Shown piece by piece: positions 9,037 through 19,335 of a stretch of DNA of 64,000 nt (its first letter is position 1; each line of letters starts with the position of its first letter). This DNA is from Bacteroidales bacterium (GTDB lineage: Bacteria > Bacteroidota > Bacteroidia > Bacteroidales > Tenuifilaceae): assembly GCA_011045955.1 (NCBI GenBank), contig DSBV01000109.1, positions 42,934 through 106,933 of the forward strand. Reading direction: 5' to 3'. Under the pieces are notes generated by a model. That model was not told the origin of the DNA, did no database searches, and saw only the letters and a list, made by a program, of their open reading frames with translations. Made by a program: the position numbers and the translations under genes.

Positions 9037-10504
9037 ATCGTTTTACAATTTGCTCGGTGGTTAACTTTGAACTTACAACAGCCATTGGCAAGCCCGTTCC
9101 TGGAATAGTGCTCGATCCCACATAAAACAGATTTTTAAATTTCTCGTCGGTGTTATGGGGGCGCATGTAGGCTATCTGATTCAAGTCGTGGGCAAGACCA
9201 AGCCCACTGCCCTTGTACAGGTTAAACATTTTTTGCCAGTGGGTAGGGTTGTAAATTATATGGGTGTCGAGGTTACTGGCAATGTCGTAATCGACCCTCT
9301 CCGAAAGGTCGGCTATAATATTATCGGCCAGCTCATGGCTATCGGTCCAATCGGGTTTGTAGCGTAAATCGGGAACAGGACAAAGTATGAAAAGGCTCTC
9401 GCTGCCTTGTGGGGCAAATTCAGGGTTGGCTCTGGAAGGAACGTTAACGTAGTAGTAGGGTTTTTGAAGGCTTACCTGATTCTTAAAGATTTTGGAACTA
9501 TACTCCTTAAAGTTAGTCCCCAAAAAATAATTGTGAACACTCAAACCATCAATCTTTCCTTTTACTCCTAAGTAAACTGTAAATGGAGCAAGAGTCCATT
9601 TCATTTTATCGAGTTTAGGCTCGCTAAAAGCTTTGCGTTTAAGAATAGCGCCTCTAAACCAGGCTGCATCGGCATTTATAACAAAGATGTCGGCACTCCA
9701 AAGGTTTCCGTTTTGGTCTATCACATCGGTTACCTGTCCATTGTGGAATTTAACATCAACAATCTCAGTGTTGTAATGGAATTTTACCCCACGCATTGAG
9801 AGAATGTCAACCATGCCATCAACAATACTATACATACCGCCACGCACGTTGTGGTAGCCATCATGTTTGAGTTCTGTGTAGGTTAGTAAGGAGTAAACTG
9901 CAGGTGTATCGAACGGAGTGGCTCCTAAAAAGAATGCTACTAGCGAGAATATCACCTTAACCTCGTAGCTGGTAAACCTTCGGTTAAGCTCATCCCACAT
10001 CGTTTTAACCATCAACGGGGCATGACCCCAGGGCACTGAGGCCAATCCCAATGCGTAGGAAAGCAGGCTGTTGAAGTTGCGCCGAATAATTCGGTTTTCC
10101 ACATCATGGAAAAGTTTGCCTGTTTTTTCCAGGTATCGGTACATCTTCTCGGCAAATTCATCCTCAATGCCTTCGAACTCTTGCGCAAGCTTATCGACGT
10201 CCTTATGTATGGTAAAATATCTTTTTGAATTGCTGAAGTTGACCTTGTAAAGCGGGTCGAGTTCATAAAACTCGAATGGCTTATCTATGCCACAGAAATC
10301 AATTAGCTCTTTGAACTCGTAACTCATGGAGAAAAAGGTTGGGGCCATATCCCATGTATAGCCACTGTGTTGCAGCTTATTCAAACGGCCACCGGGTTGA
10401 TGAAACTTCTCAACCATTTCCACCTCAAAACCCAATGTAGTGAGCCTTAGTGCAGTTGATAATCCACCAAGACCCGTCCCAACAATAACAACTTTCTTTG
10501 CCAT
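9023..10504 (-). CDS. crtI: Phytoene desaturase
   Basis: KKVVIVGTGLGGLSTALRLTTLGFEVEMVEKFHQPGGRLNKL; C-terminus FYVGSSTIPGTGLPMAVVSSKLTTEQI. Confidence 0.9.
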   Translation of the reverse strand: MAKKVVIVGTGLGGLSTALRLTTLGFEVEMVEKFHQPGGRLNKLQHSGYTWDMAPTFFSMSYEFKELIDFCGIDKPFEFYELDPLYKVNFSNSKRYFTIHKDVDKLAQEFEGIEDEFAEKMYRYLEKTGKLFHDVENRIIRRNFNSLLSYALGLASVPWGHAPLMVKTMWDELNRRFTSYEVKVIFSLVAFFLGATPFDTPAVYSLLTYTELKHDGYHNVRGGMYSIVDGMVDILSMRGVKFHYNTEIVDVKFHNGQVTDVIDQNGNLWSADIFVINADAAWFRGAILKRKAFSEPKLDKMKWTLAPFTVYLGVKGKIDGLSVHNYFLGTNFKEYSSKIFKNQVSLQKPYYYVNVPSRANPEFAPQGSESLFILCPVPDLRYKPDWTDSHELADNIIADLSERVDYDIASNLDTHIIYNPTHWQKMFNLYKGSGLGLAHDLNQIAYMRPHNTDEKFKNLFYVGSSTIPGTGLPMAVVSSKLTTEQIVKRYDKR

Positions 10505-10611
10505 AAGTACTTATTAACTATTTAAAACAGATTAACACTCATTAAATATACAATTTTAATTAAATTTACCATGAGTAATAACCAAAAAATTCCTTATTTT
10601 GTTTAGAAAAT

Positions 10612-12066
10612 ATGCAAATGATTTCAACAATTGGGGCAGGAATTGGCGGAATAGCCTCCGCTGTCAGGTTAGCCCGAAAGGGCTACCAAGTAAGGGTTTT
10701 CGAGCAACAGGGTAAACCCGGGGGTAAGCTCAATGAGTTAAGGGTAAATGGTTTCAGGTTCGATGCCGGCCCCTCGTTATTCACTTTGCCCCAGCTGGTT
10801 GACGAACTCCTTGCTGGCTCTAATACTTCGGCACTTAGCTACCAAAAACTAGAGCTCATTACCCGTTACTTTTACCCCGATGGCACTATTCTTAATGCCT
10901 GGGCCGAACCCGAACGATTTGCTGAAGAGGTTGCTGATAAGTTAAACGATAAGCGCACCGATGTGCTGCGTTACCTCAAGGAGAGTAGGGAACTATACGA
11001 GCTTACAGCCAACACCTTTGTGTACAGCCCTTTCCCACAGCTAAAAAATTTTTTCACGCTGCAATCGCTCAAACTTGCCATGAATCCTAAAAAACTCAAG
11101 GCGTTTGAAACCATGCATGAGGTGAACTGTAAGTTTTTTACCGATTTCCGTACCATCCAGTTTTTCGATAGGTATGCCACTTACAACGGCTCAAACCCAT
11201 ACCTTGCCCCCGGTACCCTTACCATGATACCCCATCTGGAGCATAACATTGGAGCATACTTCCCTAATGCTGGGATGTATGCCATAACAACCGAGCTGGT
11301 TCGAATAGCAGAGGGCTTGGGTGTTGAGTTTGTTTATAATGCTCATGTTGATAAAATTGATATCCGAAATGGCCGTGTAGTGGGCATAAAGGTTAATGGA
11401 AGTGGTGTTGAAAGCAGCTATGTGGTAAATAACACCGATATTTTCACGGCATACCAAACCTTGTTGAACGAAGTACCCTTGACCTCAAGACTGGCTGTCC
11501 AGCAGCCTTCGTCTTCGGCTTTAATCTTTTACTTTGGCGTTAAGGGATCCCACCCTCAACTCGACGTTCATAACATCCTGTTTACTTCCGATTACTTTTC
11601 GGAGTTTAAAGCTATGGAACAAGGCTTAATTTCCGATGACCCTACCGTTTACATTTTTATCACGTCAAAACGTATTATCACCGATGCCCCCGATGGGCAC
11701 GAGAACTGGTTTGTGATGATAAATGTTCCGCCAAATACCGGTCAGAACTGGGAAGAGCTTAGGCTTAAAGCTCGTGAGGCTATACTGGCCAAGGTGAAGC
11801 GTATGGTGGGTATCGACCTTGCCAATTTGGTTGTTGCGGAGGAGTATCTCGACCCTCTAAGAATTGAGCATCGCACTGGGTCGTTCCGTGGTTCGCTTTA
11901 CGGAATTAGCTCAAATAACCGGATGGCTGCATTTAACCGCCACCCCAATCGCAGCAAAAATGTGAAAGGCCTTTACTTTGTTGGCGGAAGCGTTCATCCG
12001 GGTGGTGGAATACCCCTTTGCCTGGCTTCGGCCAAAATAGTGGATAACTACTTCAAAACCCTTTAG
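10612..12066 (+). CDS. CrtI/CrtD-family carotenoid desaturase (possible 1-hydroxycarotenoid 3,4-desaturase)
   Basis: STIGAGIGGIASAVRLARKGYQVRVFEQQGKPGGKLNELRVNGFRFDAGPSLFTLP; LYFVGGSVHPGGGIPLCLASAKI. Confidence 0.8.
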   Translation: MQMISTIGAGIGGIASAVRLARKGYQVRVFEQQGKPGGKLNELRVNGFRFDAGPSLFTLPQLVDELLAGSNTSALSYQKLELITRYFYPDGTILNAWAEPERFAEEVADKLNDKRTDVLRYLKESRELYELTANTFVYSPFPQLKNFFTLQSLKLAMNPKKLKAFETMHEVNCKFFTDFRTIQFFDRYATYNGSNPYLAPGTLTMIPHLEHNIGAYFPNAGMYAITTELVRIAEGLGVEFVYNAHVDKIDIRNGRVVGIKVNGSGVESSYVVNNTDIFTAYQTLLNEVPLTSRLAVQQPSSSALIFYFGVKGSHPQLDVHNILFTSDYFSEFKAMEQGLISDDPTVYIFITSKRIITDAPDGHENWFVMINVPPNTGQNWEELRLKAREAILAKVKRMVGIDLANLVVAEEYLDPLRIEHRTGSFRGSLYGISSNNRMAAFNRHPNRSKNVKGLYFVGGSVHPGGGIPLCLASAKIVDNYFKTL

Positions 12067-12067
12067 C

Positions 12068-12706
12068 ATGGAACAGTTAACTAAGTATTTTAGAGTGCTA
12101 ATTCCCATAGCCTACCTGATAGGTGTGGCTGGTATATCAGTAAAAATTGATAGTCCTCAATATTTTAGGGTTACCACTTTTTTTGTCCCTCTGTCGTTTT
12201 TGATGCTGATACTTTTTCATAAGCCAAACAGCAGGAGGTTCTGGCTAATTATGGGTTTGATTGGTATTATGGGTTTTTCAATTGAAGCCATTGGAACCAA
12301 TACTGGGGTTATATTTGGTCGATACACCTATGGCGCTTCATTGGGCCCTAGCTTATTTGGCACACCTTTTAACATGGCCATTAACTGGATGATGCTTGTT
12401 TACCTTGTTGCATTTGTTTTGCAGCGCTGGAATACCAGCCTTGCCCTAAAGTCGGTTGCATCGGCAATTATTCTAACCGTATTTGACTGGATACTTGAAC
12501 CAGTGGCCATCAGGCTCGATATGTGGAGTTGGGATTGGGTAACGCCACCATTGCATAACTATATCGGCTGGTTTTTGTTCTCGCTTCTAGTGTTTGGAAT
12601 CTTTTACAGGTTCTCACCCAAATTGTATAACCCGCTCGCTAATCTTTTTGCGCTGATGCATGGTTTGTTTTTTATCGCTTTAAACCTTATTTTTAGGTTG
12701 ATTTAA
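12068..12706 (+). CDS. CruF-like carotenoid biosynthesis membrane protein (DUF422)
   Basis: Multi-TM; GFSIEAIGTNTGVIFGRYTYGASLGPSLFGTPFNMAINWMMLVY; DWILEPVAIRLDMWSW. Confidence 0.8.
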   Translation: MEQLTKYFRVLIPIAYLIGVAGISVKIDSPQYFRVTTFFVPLSFLMLILFHKPNSRRFWLIMGLIGIMGFSIEAIGTNTGVIFGRYTYGASLGPSLFGTPFNMAINWMMLVYLVAFVLQRWNTSLALKSVASAIILTVFDWILEPVAIRLDMWSWDWVTPPLHNYIGWFLFSLLVFGIFYRFSPKLYNPLANLFALMHGLFFIALNLIFRLI

Positions 12707-12719
12707 AATTGGAGGCAAA

Positions 12720-13343
12720 GTGATTAAGCCGGCACATAACGCGTTGTACGAGAGGTTTTTCAATGCCTACTTCAACTACATTCTAAAACGAAATTTCAGG
12801 GAAATTCAAATTGAGGGTGAATTTATTCCCGATAATCGCTCAATTCTACTGGTGCCCAACCATTTTAGCTGGTGGGATGGTTTCTTTGCATGGAAATTGA
12901 ACACCATGCTTCTTCACAAGAAGTTTTACCTGATGATGCTCGAAAGCCAACTTGCCAAGCACCGCTTTTTTGCCAAGCTGGGAGCGTTTTCCATTGCACC
13001 AACATCAAAGGGTATGCTGGAGAGCCTAAGGTTTGCCCACGAGATTATTAAGCAGCCCAACAACCTTTTGGTGTTTTACCCGCAAGGCAAACTCTACAGC
13101 CAACATCACATGGCACTTGAGTTTCAGAAAGGGATTGAGCGAATAGTGGAGCAAGCGGATAATTTCAGGCTGCTCATGTGTGCAAACCTTATCGATTACT
13201 ACGCACACCCTAAACCATCGTTGACCATTTACCTGCAAGATTACGACCGGTTATCCGATTTTAATCCTATCCAGTTCCAGCTAACCTATAATCTTTTCCT
13301 AAAGCAGAGTATTCATAAGCAGGATAAAATACACAGGCAATGA
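12720..13343 (+). CDS. PlsC-family acyltransferase (GTG start)
   Basis: SILLVPNHFSWWDGFFAWKLN (H-x4-D), LLVFYPQGKLYSQH. Confidence 0.8.
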   Translation: MIKPAHNALYERFFNAYFNYILKRNFREIQIEGEFIPDNRSILLVPNHFSWWDGFFAWKLNTMLLHKKFYLMMLESQLAKHRFFAKLGAFSIAPTSKGMLESLRFAHEIIKQPNNLLVFYPQGKLYSQHHMALEFQKGIERIVEQADNFRLLMCANLIDYYAHPKPSLTIYLQDYDRLSDFNPIQFQLTYNLFLKQSIHKQDKIHRQ

Positions 13344-14443
13344 TATTGTTTTATATGGTTTTATCCGTTGTGGTTTTTGCGTTTGTCCGGTTTTTAGTTG
13401 CGCTTTTCAACTACCTTACCCAGCCCTACCTGATTAAATACCCGTTAAAAACGCCCGATAGCGTTTCGGTACTTATCCCTGCCCGCAACGAGGAATCTAA
13501 TATTAGGAATCTGCTTGCCGATTTACAGCAGCAAACCTACGGAGGAAATATCGAGGTAATTGTTTATAACGATTCCTCAACCGATGCTACCGGACAGGTT
13601 GTTGAGGAATTTGTTAGGGTTGATAATCGCTTTCGACTGATAAACGGTAACGTATTGCCCGATGGCTGGTTAGGTAAAAACAATGCCTGTCATCAACTTG
13701 CCCTGCAAGCTAAGGGCAATTACCTACTTTTCCTTGATGCCGATGTTAGGGTACAGAAAGACTTTGTGGAGCAAACCCTTGCCTACATGCAGCACAAGAA
13801 ACTTCATTTGCTATCGTTCTTTCCTTACCAGGTTTTGGGCTCATTTGGCGAGGCTATTACCGTTCCGGTTATGCAGTGGATTTTACTTTCGTTGCTGCCA
13901 CTCAAATTGGTTATGTGGAGCCGCCACAGGTCGCTATCGGCTGCCAATGGCCAAATGATGATGTTTAAAGCCGAAACTTACAGAAAACATCGTTTTCATG
14001 AGATGTTCCGGAACAATCCCGTTGAGGATATTCTCATAGCCCGAACCGTTAAACGTTTTGGATACCAGATGGCTACATTGCTTGGTTTGCCCGGCGATAT
14101 CCGCTGTAGGATGTATGTGAGCGGCAACGATGCCATTGAGGGTTTTTCGAAAAATGTTTGCGAATTTTTTGGGGGTGACCGTAAGGTAATGTTTGGTTAT
14201 GCAACCATAACCACCCTAGGCCCCTTTGCGGTGCTGTTTTTTATGCCTTACCCTTTGATTTTTATTTACTTTTTCTCGGTACTAATGGCTCGTATAATGA
14301 TTGCCGACCTCTCGAAACAAAGTGTTTTAAAATCTGTTATACTTTTCCCCCTGCAGCAGATGTCGTTTATGCAGATGGTTGTTCGTTGGGAAAAAAATCG
14401 TAGGAATGGGACATTAATGTGGAAAGGGCGAAAAATAGTGTAG
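13340..14443 (+). CDS. Glycosyltransferase family 2
   Basis: VSVLIPARNEESNIRNLLADLQQQTYGGNIEVIVYNDSSTD; FLDADVRV. Confidence 0.87.
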   Translation: MILFYMVLSVVVFAFVRFLVALFNYLTQPYLIKYPLKTPDSVSVLIPARNEESNIRNLLADLQQQTYGGNIEVIVYNDSSTDATGQVVEEFVRVDNRFRLINGNVLPDGWLGKNNACHQLALQAKGNYLLFLDADVRVQKDFVEQTLAYMQHKKLHLLSFFPYQVLGSFGEAITVPVMQWILLSLLPLKLVMWSRHRSLSAANGQMMMFKAETYRKHRFHEMFRNNPVEDILIARTVKRFGYQMATLLGLPGDIRCRMYVSGNDAIEGFSKNVCEFFGGDRKVMFGYATITTLGPFAVLFFMPYPLIFIYFFSVLMARIMIADLSKQSVLKSVILFPLQQMSFMQMVVRWEKNRRNGTLMWKGRKIV

Positions 14444-14448
14444 CTGTT

Positions 14449-15186
14449 ATGATAAGATACTTAGTATTACTTGTCGTTCTTACTCTTTCATCGTTTGGCC
14501 TGCAGGTGTATGGCAGTGCAGACGATTACGACCAATGCCTTTACATGGCCTTTGTATCGGGCAACATGGCCGATTGGGAAAAGGTTTTGGATGAGTTCGA
14601 AGCATTAGCCACCAAAAGCCCAATCGCTGCAAACCGATTTAAGCTCTTGCATGCCCAGTACGGTTACATTGGATACTTACTGGGTGTAAACCAAACCGCA
14701 AAGGCAAAGCGGCTAATTGAGAAAGCCGAAAAGCAGGCCAATATTTTGGCTGGCATATCAACTTACCAATCTACAGCCAAGGCCATGCAGGCCGCCCTGC
14801 TGGCATACAGAATCTCAATAAGTCCCTACAAGGCGCCATTCCTGGGCCCTAAAAGTGCATCGCTAATTGATGAGGCGCTGACGCTTAGCCCAACAAATTA
14901 CTATGCGCTTATCGAAAAAGGCAATGCACGGCATTATGCCCCAGTAATTGTGGGAGGTAACCCCACCGAAGCGGTTGAACTTTACCGCAAAGCCATTGAG
15001 CTAATTGAAAAGGAATATCCAACCGGTAAACCCAAAACATGGTGGTATATCAACACCTATACACAAATGGGGCTTGCAGCGCAAAAGGCCGGCAATAAAA
15101 ACCTTGCCAAAAAAATTTACCAAACCATATTGACCATTGAGCCCAACTACCAGTGGGTAAAGGAGGAATTGTTACCGAAAGTGTGA
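14449..15186 (+). CDS. TPR-containing secreted/periplasmic protein
   Basis: N-terminal signal MIRYLVLLVVLTLSSFGLQVYGSA; TPR-like repeats. Confidence 0.6.
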   Translation: MIRYLVLLVVLTLSSFGLQVYGSADDYDQCLYMAFVSGNMADWEKVLDEFEALATKSPIAANRFKLLHAQYGYIGYLLGVNQTAKAKRLIEKAEKQANILAGISTYQSTAKAMQAALLAYRISISPYKAPFLGPKSASLIDEALTLSPTNYYALIEKGNARHYAPVIVGGNPTEAVELYRKAIELIEKEYPTGKPKTWWYINTYTQMGLAAQKAGNKNLAKKIYQTILTIEPNYQWVKEELLPKV

Positions 15187-15666
15187 TTCAGAGCAGAGGT
15201 GAGAGTTAGATTTAATTTGGAATTGAACCCTCTGAGTACTGAAGCGTGAACCGTTGTTCGGGATAGATAAAACTAAAATCCGTCAATTGAAAAAACTTTT
15301 GACGAACAGACAAACAAAATCTATCCATTCCAAAAGTTCGGAACGAAAGATTTTGATAAATTGAGATTATCTCGATAAGTCAATAGAAACAAGGTGTGTA
15401 TATATTTTTGTGTTTCTAGTGTCTAATCTTGGGTTTATAATTTGCACCATTTAAAACTTAAGTGTAAGTGTTTGTGTATAAATTTCATAATGTGTATTCA
15501 AGGGAGAATGCCATAAAGATATAACTATTTTAACAGTTTATGAATATTAGTAACAATATCTTTTCATACGTATGCAAGTAAACGATTTCAAAAAATAGTT
15601 TATAGGATTTGTTGTTTTTAATTTGTTTTATTATTTTTTGGGATTGTTAAACTTAAAATAAGCACG

Positions 15667-17889
15667 ATGAGAAGGGTTGTATTGATTGGAAACTTTCCTC
15701 CACGTAAATGTGGCATTGCTACTTTTACTCGCGATTTATACCAAGGTTTACTTCAAAACAAGGTAGATGTTGCCGTTATTGCCATGAACGATGGTTTGGA
15801 ACATTACTCATACCCCGATGTTGTAGTTTTTGAAATAAACCAAAACCATTTGGCATCGTACCTTGATGCTGCTTACTACGTAAACCAACATCAATTCGAT
15901 GCTGTAATATTGCAGCATGAATTTGGCATTTTTGGTGGTAAAGATGGTTCACACATTTTGCAACTGCTGAAAAGAATAAAAGTGCCTATTATTACAACCC
16001 TACACACCATTCTGGATAATCCAACAGATAGCCAAAAGGAAATAATTTTAGAACTTACTGAGTTGTCTGATCTGTTGGTAAGCATGTCGGAAAAGGGTAT
16101 ACAGTTTTTAAATAAAATATATGATATTCCTATTTCGAAATTGCAACTTATACACCATGGCTTACACGAAATTGAGCTTAATGGACTTAAGCAAAAGAAA
16201 AGATTAAAGCTAAATAACCATATCGTTTTAATGACTTTTGGTCTCTTGTCAAGAAATAAGTCGATTGAGGTTGTTATTGATGCGTTACCACAAGTAGTAA
16301 AAAAGTATGATAATGTGAAATACCTTGTTTTAGGGGCTACCCATCCGCATGTACTAAAGCACGATGGGGAGGAATACAGGTACATGCTCAGAAGCAAGGT
16401 AAATGAGTTGGGACTTCAGGGTCATGTTGAATTTATAAATCGTTATATCAGCAACGATGAACTTTTCGAATATCTGAGTGCTTGCGACATTTACGTTATA
16501 CCATATTCCAACGAAAAACAAATTACCTCAGGAACCCTCATTTATGCCATGGGGGCAAAAAATGCTATTGTTTCAACTCCTTTTTGGCATGCTAAAGAAA
16601 TATTAGTTGATAATAGGGGTAAACTGTTTGATTTTAACAATTCTGAACAGCTAAGCCAAATACTCGTTGAACTAATTGAAAATCCTGCAAAACGAAAATT
16701 ATTAGCCGAGAATGCATTCAACTTTGCGCGAAATCTTTACTGGCCTAAAATTGCGCGAAAATACCTACAACTTATTGACAAAATACTGGAAGAAGGTGCC
16801 GTTAGAGAGATAGCAATAAAAACTGGAGAAGACTTACTGAGCGATCTTCCTTCAGTAAAGCTCGATCAACTTATTCGGTTAACCGATGAAACAGGCATTA
16901 TACAACACGCTCGTTTTTGTATTCCAAATCGCCAGCACGGCTATTGCCTTGATGACAACGCGCGGGCACTGAGATTGATAGTTATGCTTCAAAATTATAG
17001 CCAGCATACACACGAACTTCACCGTCTTATCGATATTTACCTGTCTTTCATCGATTATGCTTATAATCCTGCTACCAAACGATTCCGGAATTTTATGAGC
17101 TATGACCGGCGCTGGTTGGAGGATGTAGGATCAGAAGATAGCCAGGGTCGCACAACCTGGGCTTTGGGATATTCTGTTTCACACTTGAAAAAAGCTATTT
17201 ACTCACACCACGTTAGCTATTTGTTCGAAAAAGCCCTCGAAATAGTTCCGCATCTTAACTATCCACGAAGCATTGCTTATGCCATTCTAGGTTTAACTGA
17301 ATATCTGAAAGTGAAAAATGATCAGAACGTTTTTTCGCTGATGAAAAGTAAGGTTGATCAGCTTTCAAGTTTTTTTTCTGAATCTATAAACAATCCCCAT
17401 TGGCCCTGGTACGAAAACATTGTTACCTATGCCAATGCAAGAATACCTCAGGCATTAATAGCATCGGGTAGAATTTTAAATGATAAATCTTTGATTCAGA
17501 TGGGGGTAAAGTTAATCGACTGGCTGGTTGATAAACAGTTTCAAAACAGCGTTTTCGTTCCGATAGGCAATATGGGGTGGCTAACACCCGATGGCATTTC
17601 TCAATTCGACCAACAACCCATTGAGGCGCATGGAATGCTTGATGCCTGTTTAGAGGCTGAGGATTATTTCAATAATCAAAAGTATGAAGCTATTGCCCTA
17701 AGTGTGTTTGCATGGTTCACAGGTAGAAATTTTTCAAAACAAAATATTTGTGATTACTCAACGGGTGGTTGCTTCGACGGTTTAAGTAATAAAGGCGTAA
17801 ACCTAAATCAAGGTGCCGAGTCAACTTTATCCTGGATGATGTCATTGGTTAAACTAACAAACTACTTGGAGAACAAGAAAAAAAGATAG
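15667..17889 (+). CDS. GT4 glycosyltransferase fused to a C-terminal helical-barrel-like domain
   Basis: RRVVLIGNFPPRKCGIATFTRDL, EQITSGTLIYAMGAKNAIVSTPFWHA; C-terminal IIQHARFCIPNRQHGYCLDDNARALRL. Confidence 0.85.
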   Translation: MRRVVLIGNFPPRKCGIATFTRDLYQGLLQNKVDVAVIAMNDGLEHYSYPDVVVFEINQNHLASYLDAAYYVNQHQFDAVILQHEFGIFGGKDGSHILQLLKRIKVPIITTLHTILDNPTDSQKEIILELTELSDLLVSMSEKGIQFLNKIYDIPISKLQLIHHGLHEIELNGLKQKKRLKLNNHIVLMTFGLLSRNKSIEVVIDALPQVVKKYDNVKYLVLGATHPHVLKHDGEEYRYMLRSKVNELGLQGHVEFINRYISNDELFEYLSACDIYVIPYSNEKQITSGTLIYAMGAKNAIVSTPFWHAKEILVDNRGKLFDFNNSEQLSQILVELIENPAKRKLLAENAFNFARNLYWPKIARKYLQLIDKILEEGAVREIAIKTGEDLLSDLPSVKLDQLIRLTDETGIIQHARFCIPNRQHGYCLDDNARALRLIVMLQNYSQHTHELHRLIDIYLSFIDYAYNPATKRFRNFMSYDRRWLEDVGSEDSQGRTTWALGYSVSHLKKAIYSHHVSYLFEKALEIVPHLNYPRSIAYAILGLTEYLKVKNDQNVFSLMKSKVDQLSSFFSESINNPHWPWYENIVTYANARIPQALIASGRILNDKSLIQMGVKLIDWLVDKQFQNSVFVPIGNMGWLTPDGISQFDQQPIEAHGMLDACLEAEDYFNNQKYEAIALSVFAWFTGRNFSKQNICDYSTGGCFDGLSNKGVNLNQGAESTLSWMMSLVKLTNYLENKKKR

Positions 17890-17891
17890 CT

Positions 17892-19328
17892 ATGATTAAG
17901 TATTTGCCTTTAAAAATTTACCCCTCAACAAAACGAACACTTATCAGGCCGTTCGTTCCGGGGTCTACTGCTCAGGTTGAGCATATCCTATTTAGAATTT
18001 TTTCAACACCGCCTAATGAAATAGAGAACTATCTTTTAGAAATCTACGATCAGCTTAACTCAGCCGACGCGAGACTGAAAGCAATCTTTACAAAGCATTT
18101 TGAATATGTGAAGGATAAAATTCCTGCCAATCTCGATATTTCCGATTTAGAAAAAGAACTTATTGGTGCATACTTTACTCAACAATACGCGCTGGAATCA
18201 ACCGCTGTTTTCAATCCTTCTGTTGTTCCACACCCAGTGCAGGACAAGGAGGGCGTACTTAAAATAATTCTAAGCCTCAGAGCTATTGGCGAAGGCCACA
18301 TTTCAAGCATTATTTTTATGGAAGGTGAAATTGACGGTTCACTAGACTTAACTCTCAAATCCGATAAATCTACCCTAATTTACGAACCAGATAGGATACA
18401 GCATTCCTACGAGAAAAAGCTTTTCTTTAAAACGGCATATGAGTTAGACCTGCTTAATAAGATGAATAAACCTGTCTTCGATATCTTGGGTTCCGTTTTT
18501 GAATTTTCCGATTTAGAAAATGCTATAAATGAGGTTATTAAAAAAAACACTGAAAATAACAGGGCAAACCTTGAGGAGGCGTTGAATAAACTTAGGTTGC
18601 TTGCCCAATCGAATTTTACTTTACGTTTTAAAACCGATAGCTTGGTTGAACGTGCCATTTTTCCTGCCTCACCAACTCAAAGCAATGGACTGGAAGACGC
18701 CCGTTTTGTTCAATTTAGAAACGACGATGGTAGTTTTATCTACTATGCAACCTTTACGGCTTACGACGGAAAAACGGTTATGCCTGAAATGCTTGAAACA
18801 AAAGACTTTTGTGAGTTTAAGATATCCACTTTAAACGGTCCAGCTGCCCGCAACAAGGGAATGGCTCTTTTCCCCCGCAAAATCAACGGTTGCTATATGA
18901 TGATTGGTAGGCAGGATAACGAGTCGTTGTATATTATGAAATCGGATAACCCCTATTTCTGGTACGATTCTAAACCATTAATTAAACCAAAATACAAATG
19001 GGAACACATACAAATAGGGAATAGTGGGTCGCCCATTGAGATTGATGAGGGATGGCTGGTGCTAACCCATGGCGTTGGGCCAATAAGAACCTACTCCCTT
19101 GGAGCAATTCTTTTAGATAAGGATAACCCTGAAAAAGTAATTGGCCGCTTGGAAGAACCATTGGTTAAACCTACTAAAGATGAAGCACTGGGATACGTAC
19201 CAAATGTGGTGTACACCTGTGGGGCTTTAGCGTACGGTAGGTCCTTGTTTTTACCCTATGCCATAGGCGACATTATTACAAGGTTTGCATTTGTTGATAT
19301 CGACCAGTTGTTGAACCATTTAAAATAG
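17892..19328 (+). CDS. Glycoside hydrolase family 130-like protein (long form)
   Basis: GLEDARFVQFRNDDGSFIYYATFTAYDG...NKGMALFPRKINGCYMMIGRQDNESLYI...IQIGNSGSPIEIDEGWLVLTHGVGPIRTYSLGAILLD. Confidence 0.8.
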   Translation: MIKYLPLKIYPSTKRTLIRPFVPGSTAQVEHILFRIFSTPPNEIENYLLEIYDQLNSADARLKAIFTKHFEYVKDKIPANLDISDLEKELIGAYFTQQYALESTAVFNPSVVPHPVQDKEGVLKIILSLRAIGEGHISSIIFMEGEIDGSLDLTLKSDKSTLIYEPDRIQHSYEKKLFFKTAYELDLLNKMNKPVFDILGSVFEFSDLENAINEVIKKNTENNRANLEEALNKLRLLAQSNFTLRFKTDSLVERAIFPASPTQSNGLEDARFVQFRNDDGSFIYYATFTAYDGKTVMPEMLETKDFCEFKISTLNGPAARNKGMALFPRKINGCYMMIGRQDNESLYIMKSDNPYFWYDSKPLIKPKYKWEHIQIGNSGSPIEIDEGWLVLTHGVGPIRTYSLGAILLDKDNPEKVIGRLEEPLVKPTKDEALGYVPNVVYTCGALAYGRSLFLPYAIGDIITRFAFVDIDQLLNHLK

Positions 19329-19335
19329 CCTTAAA

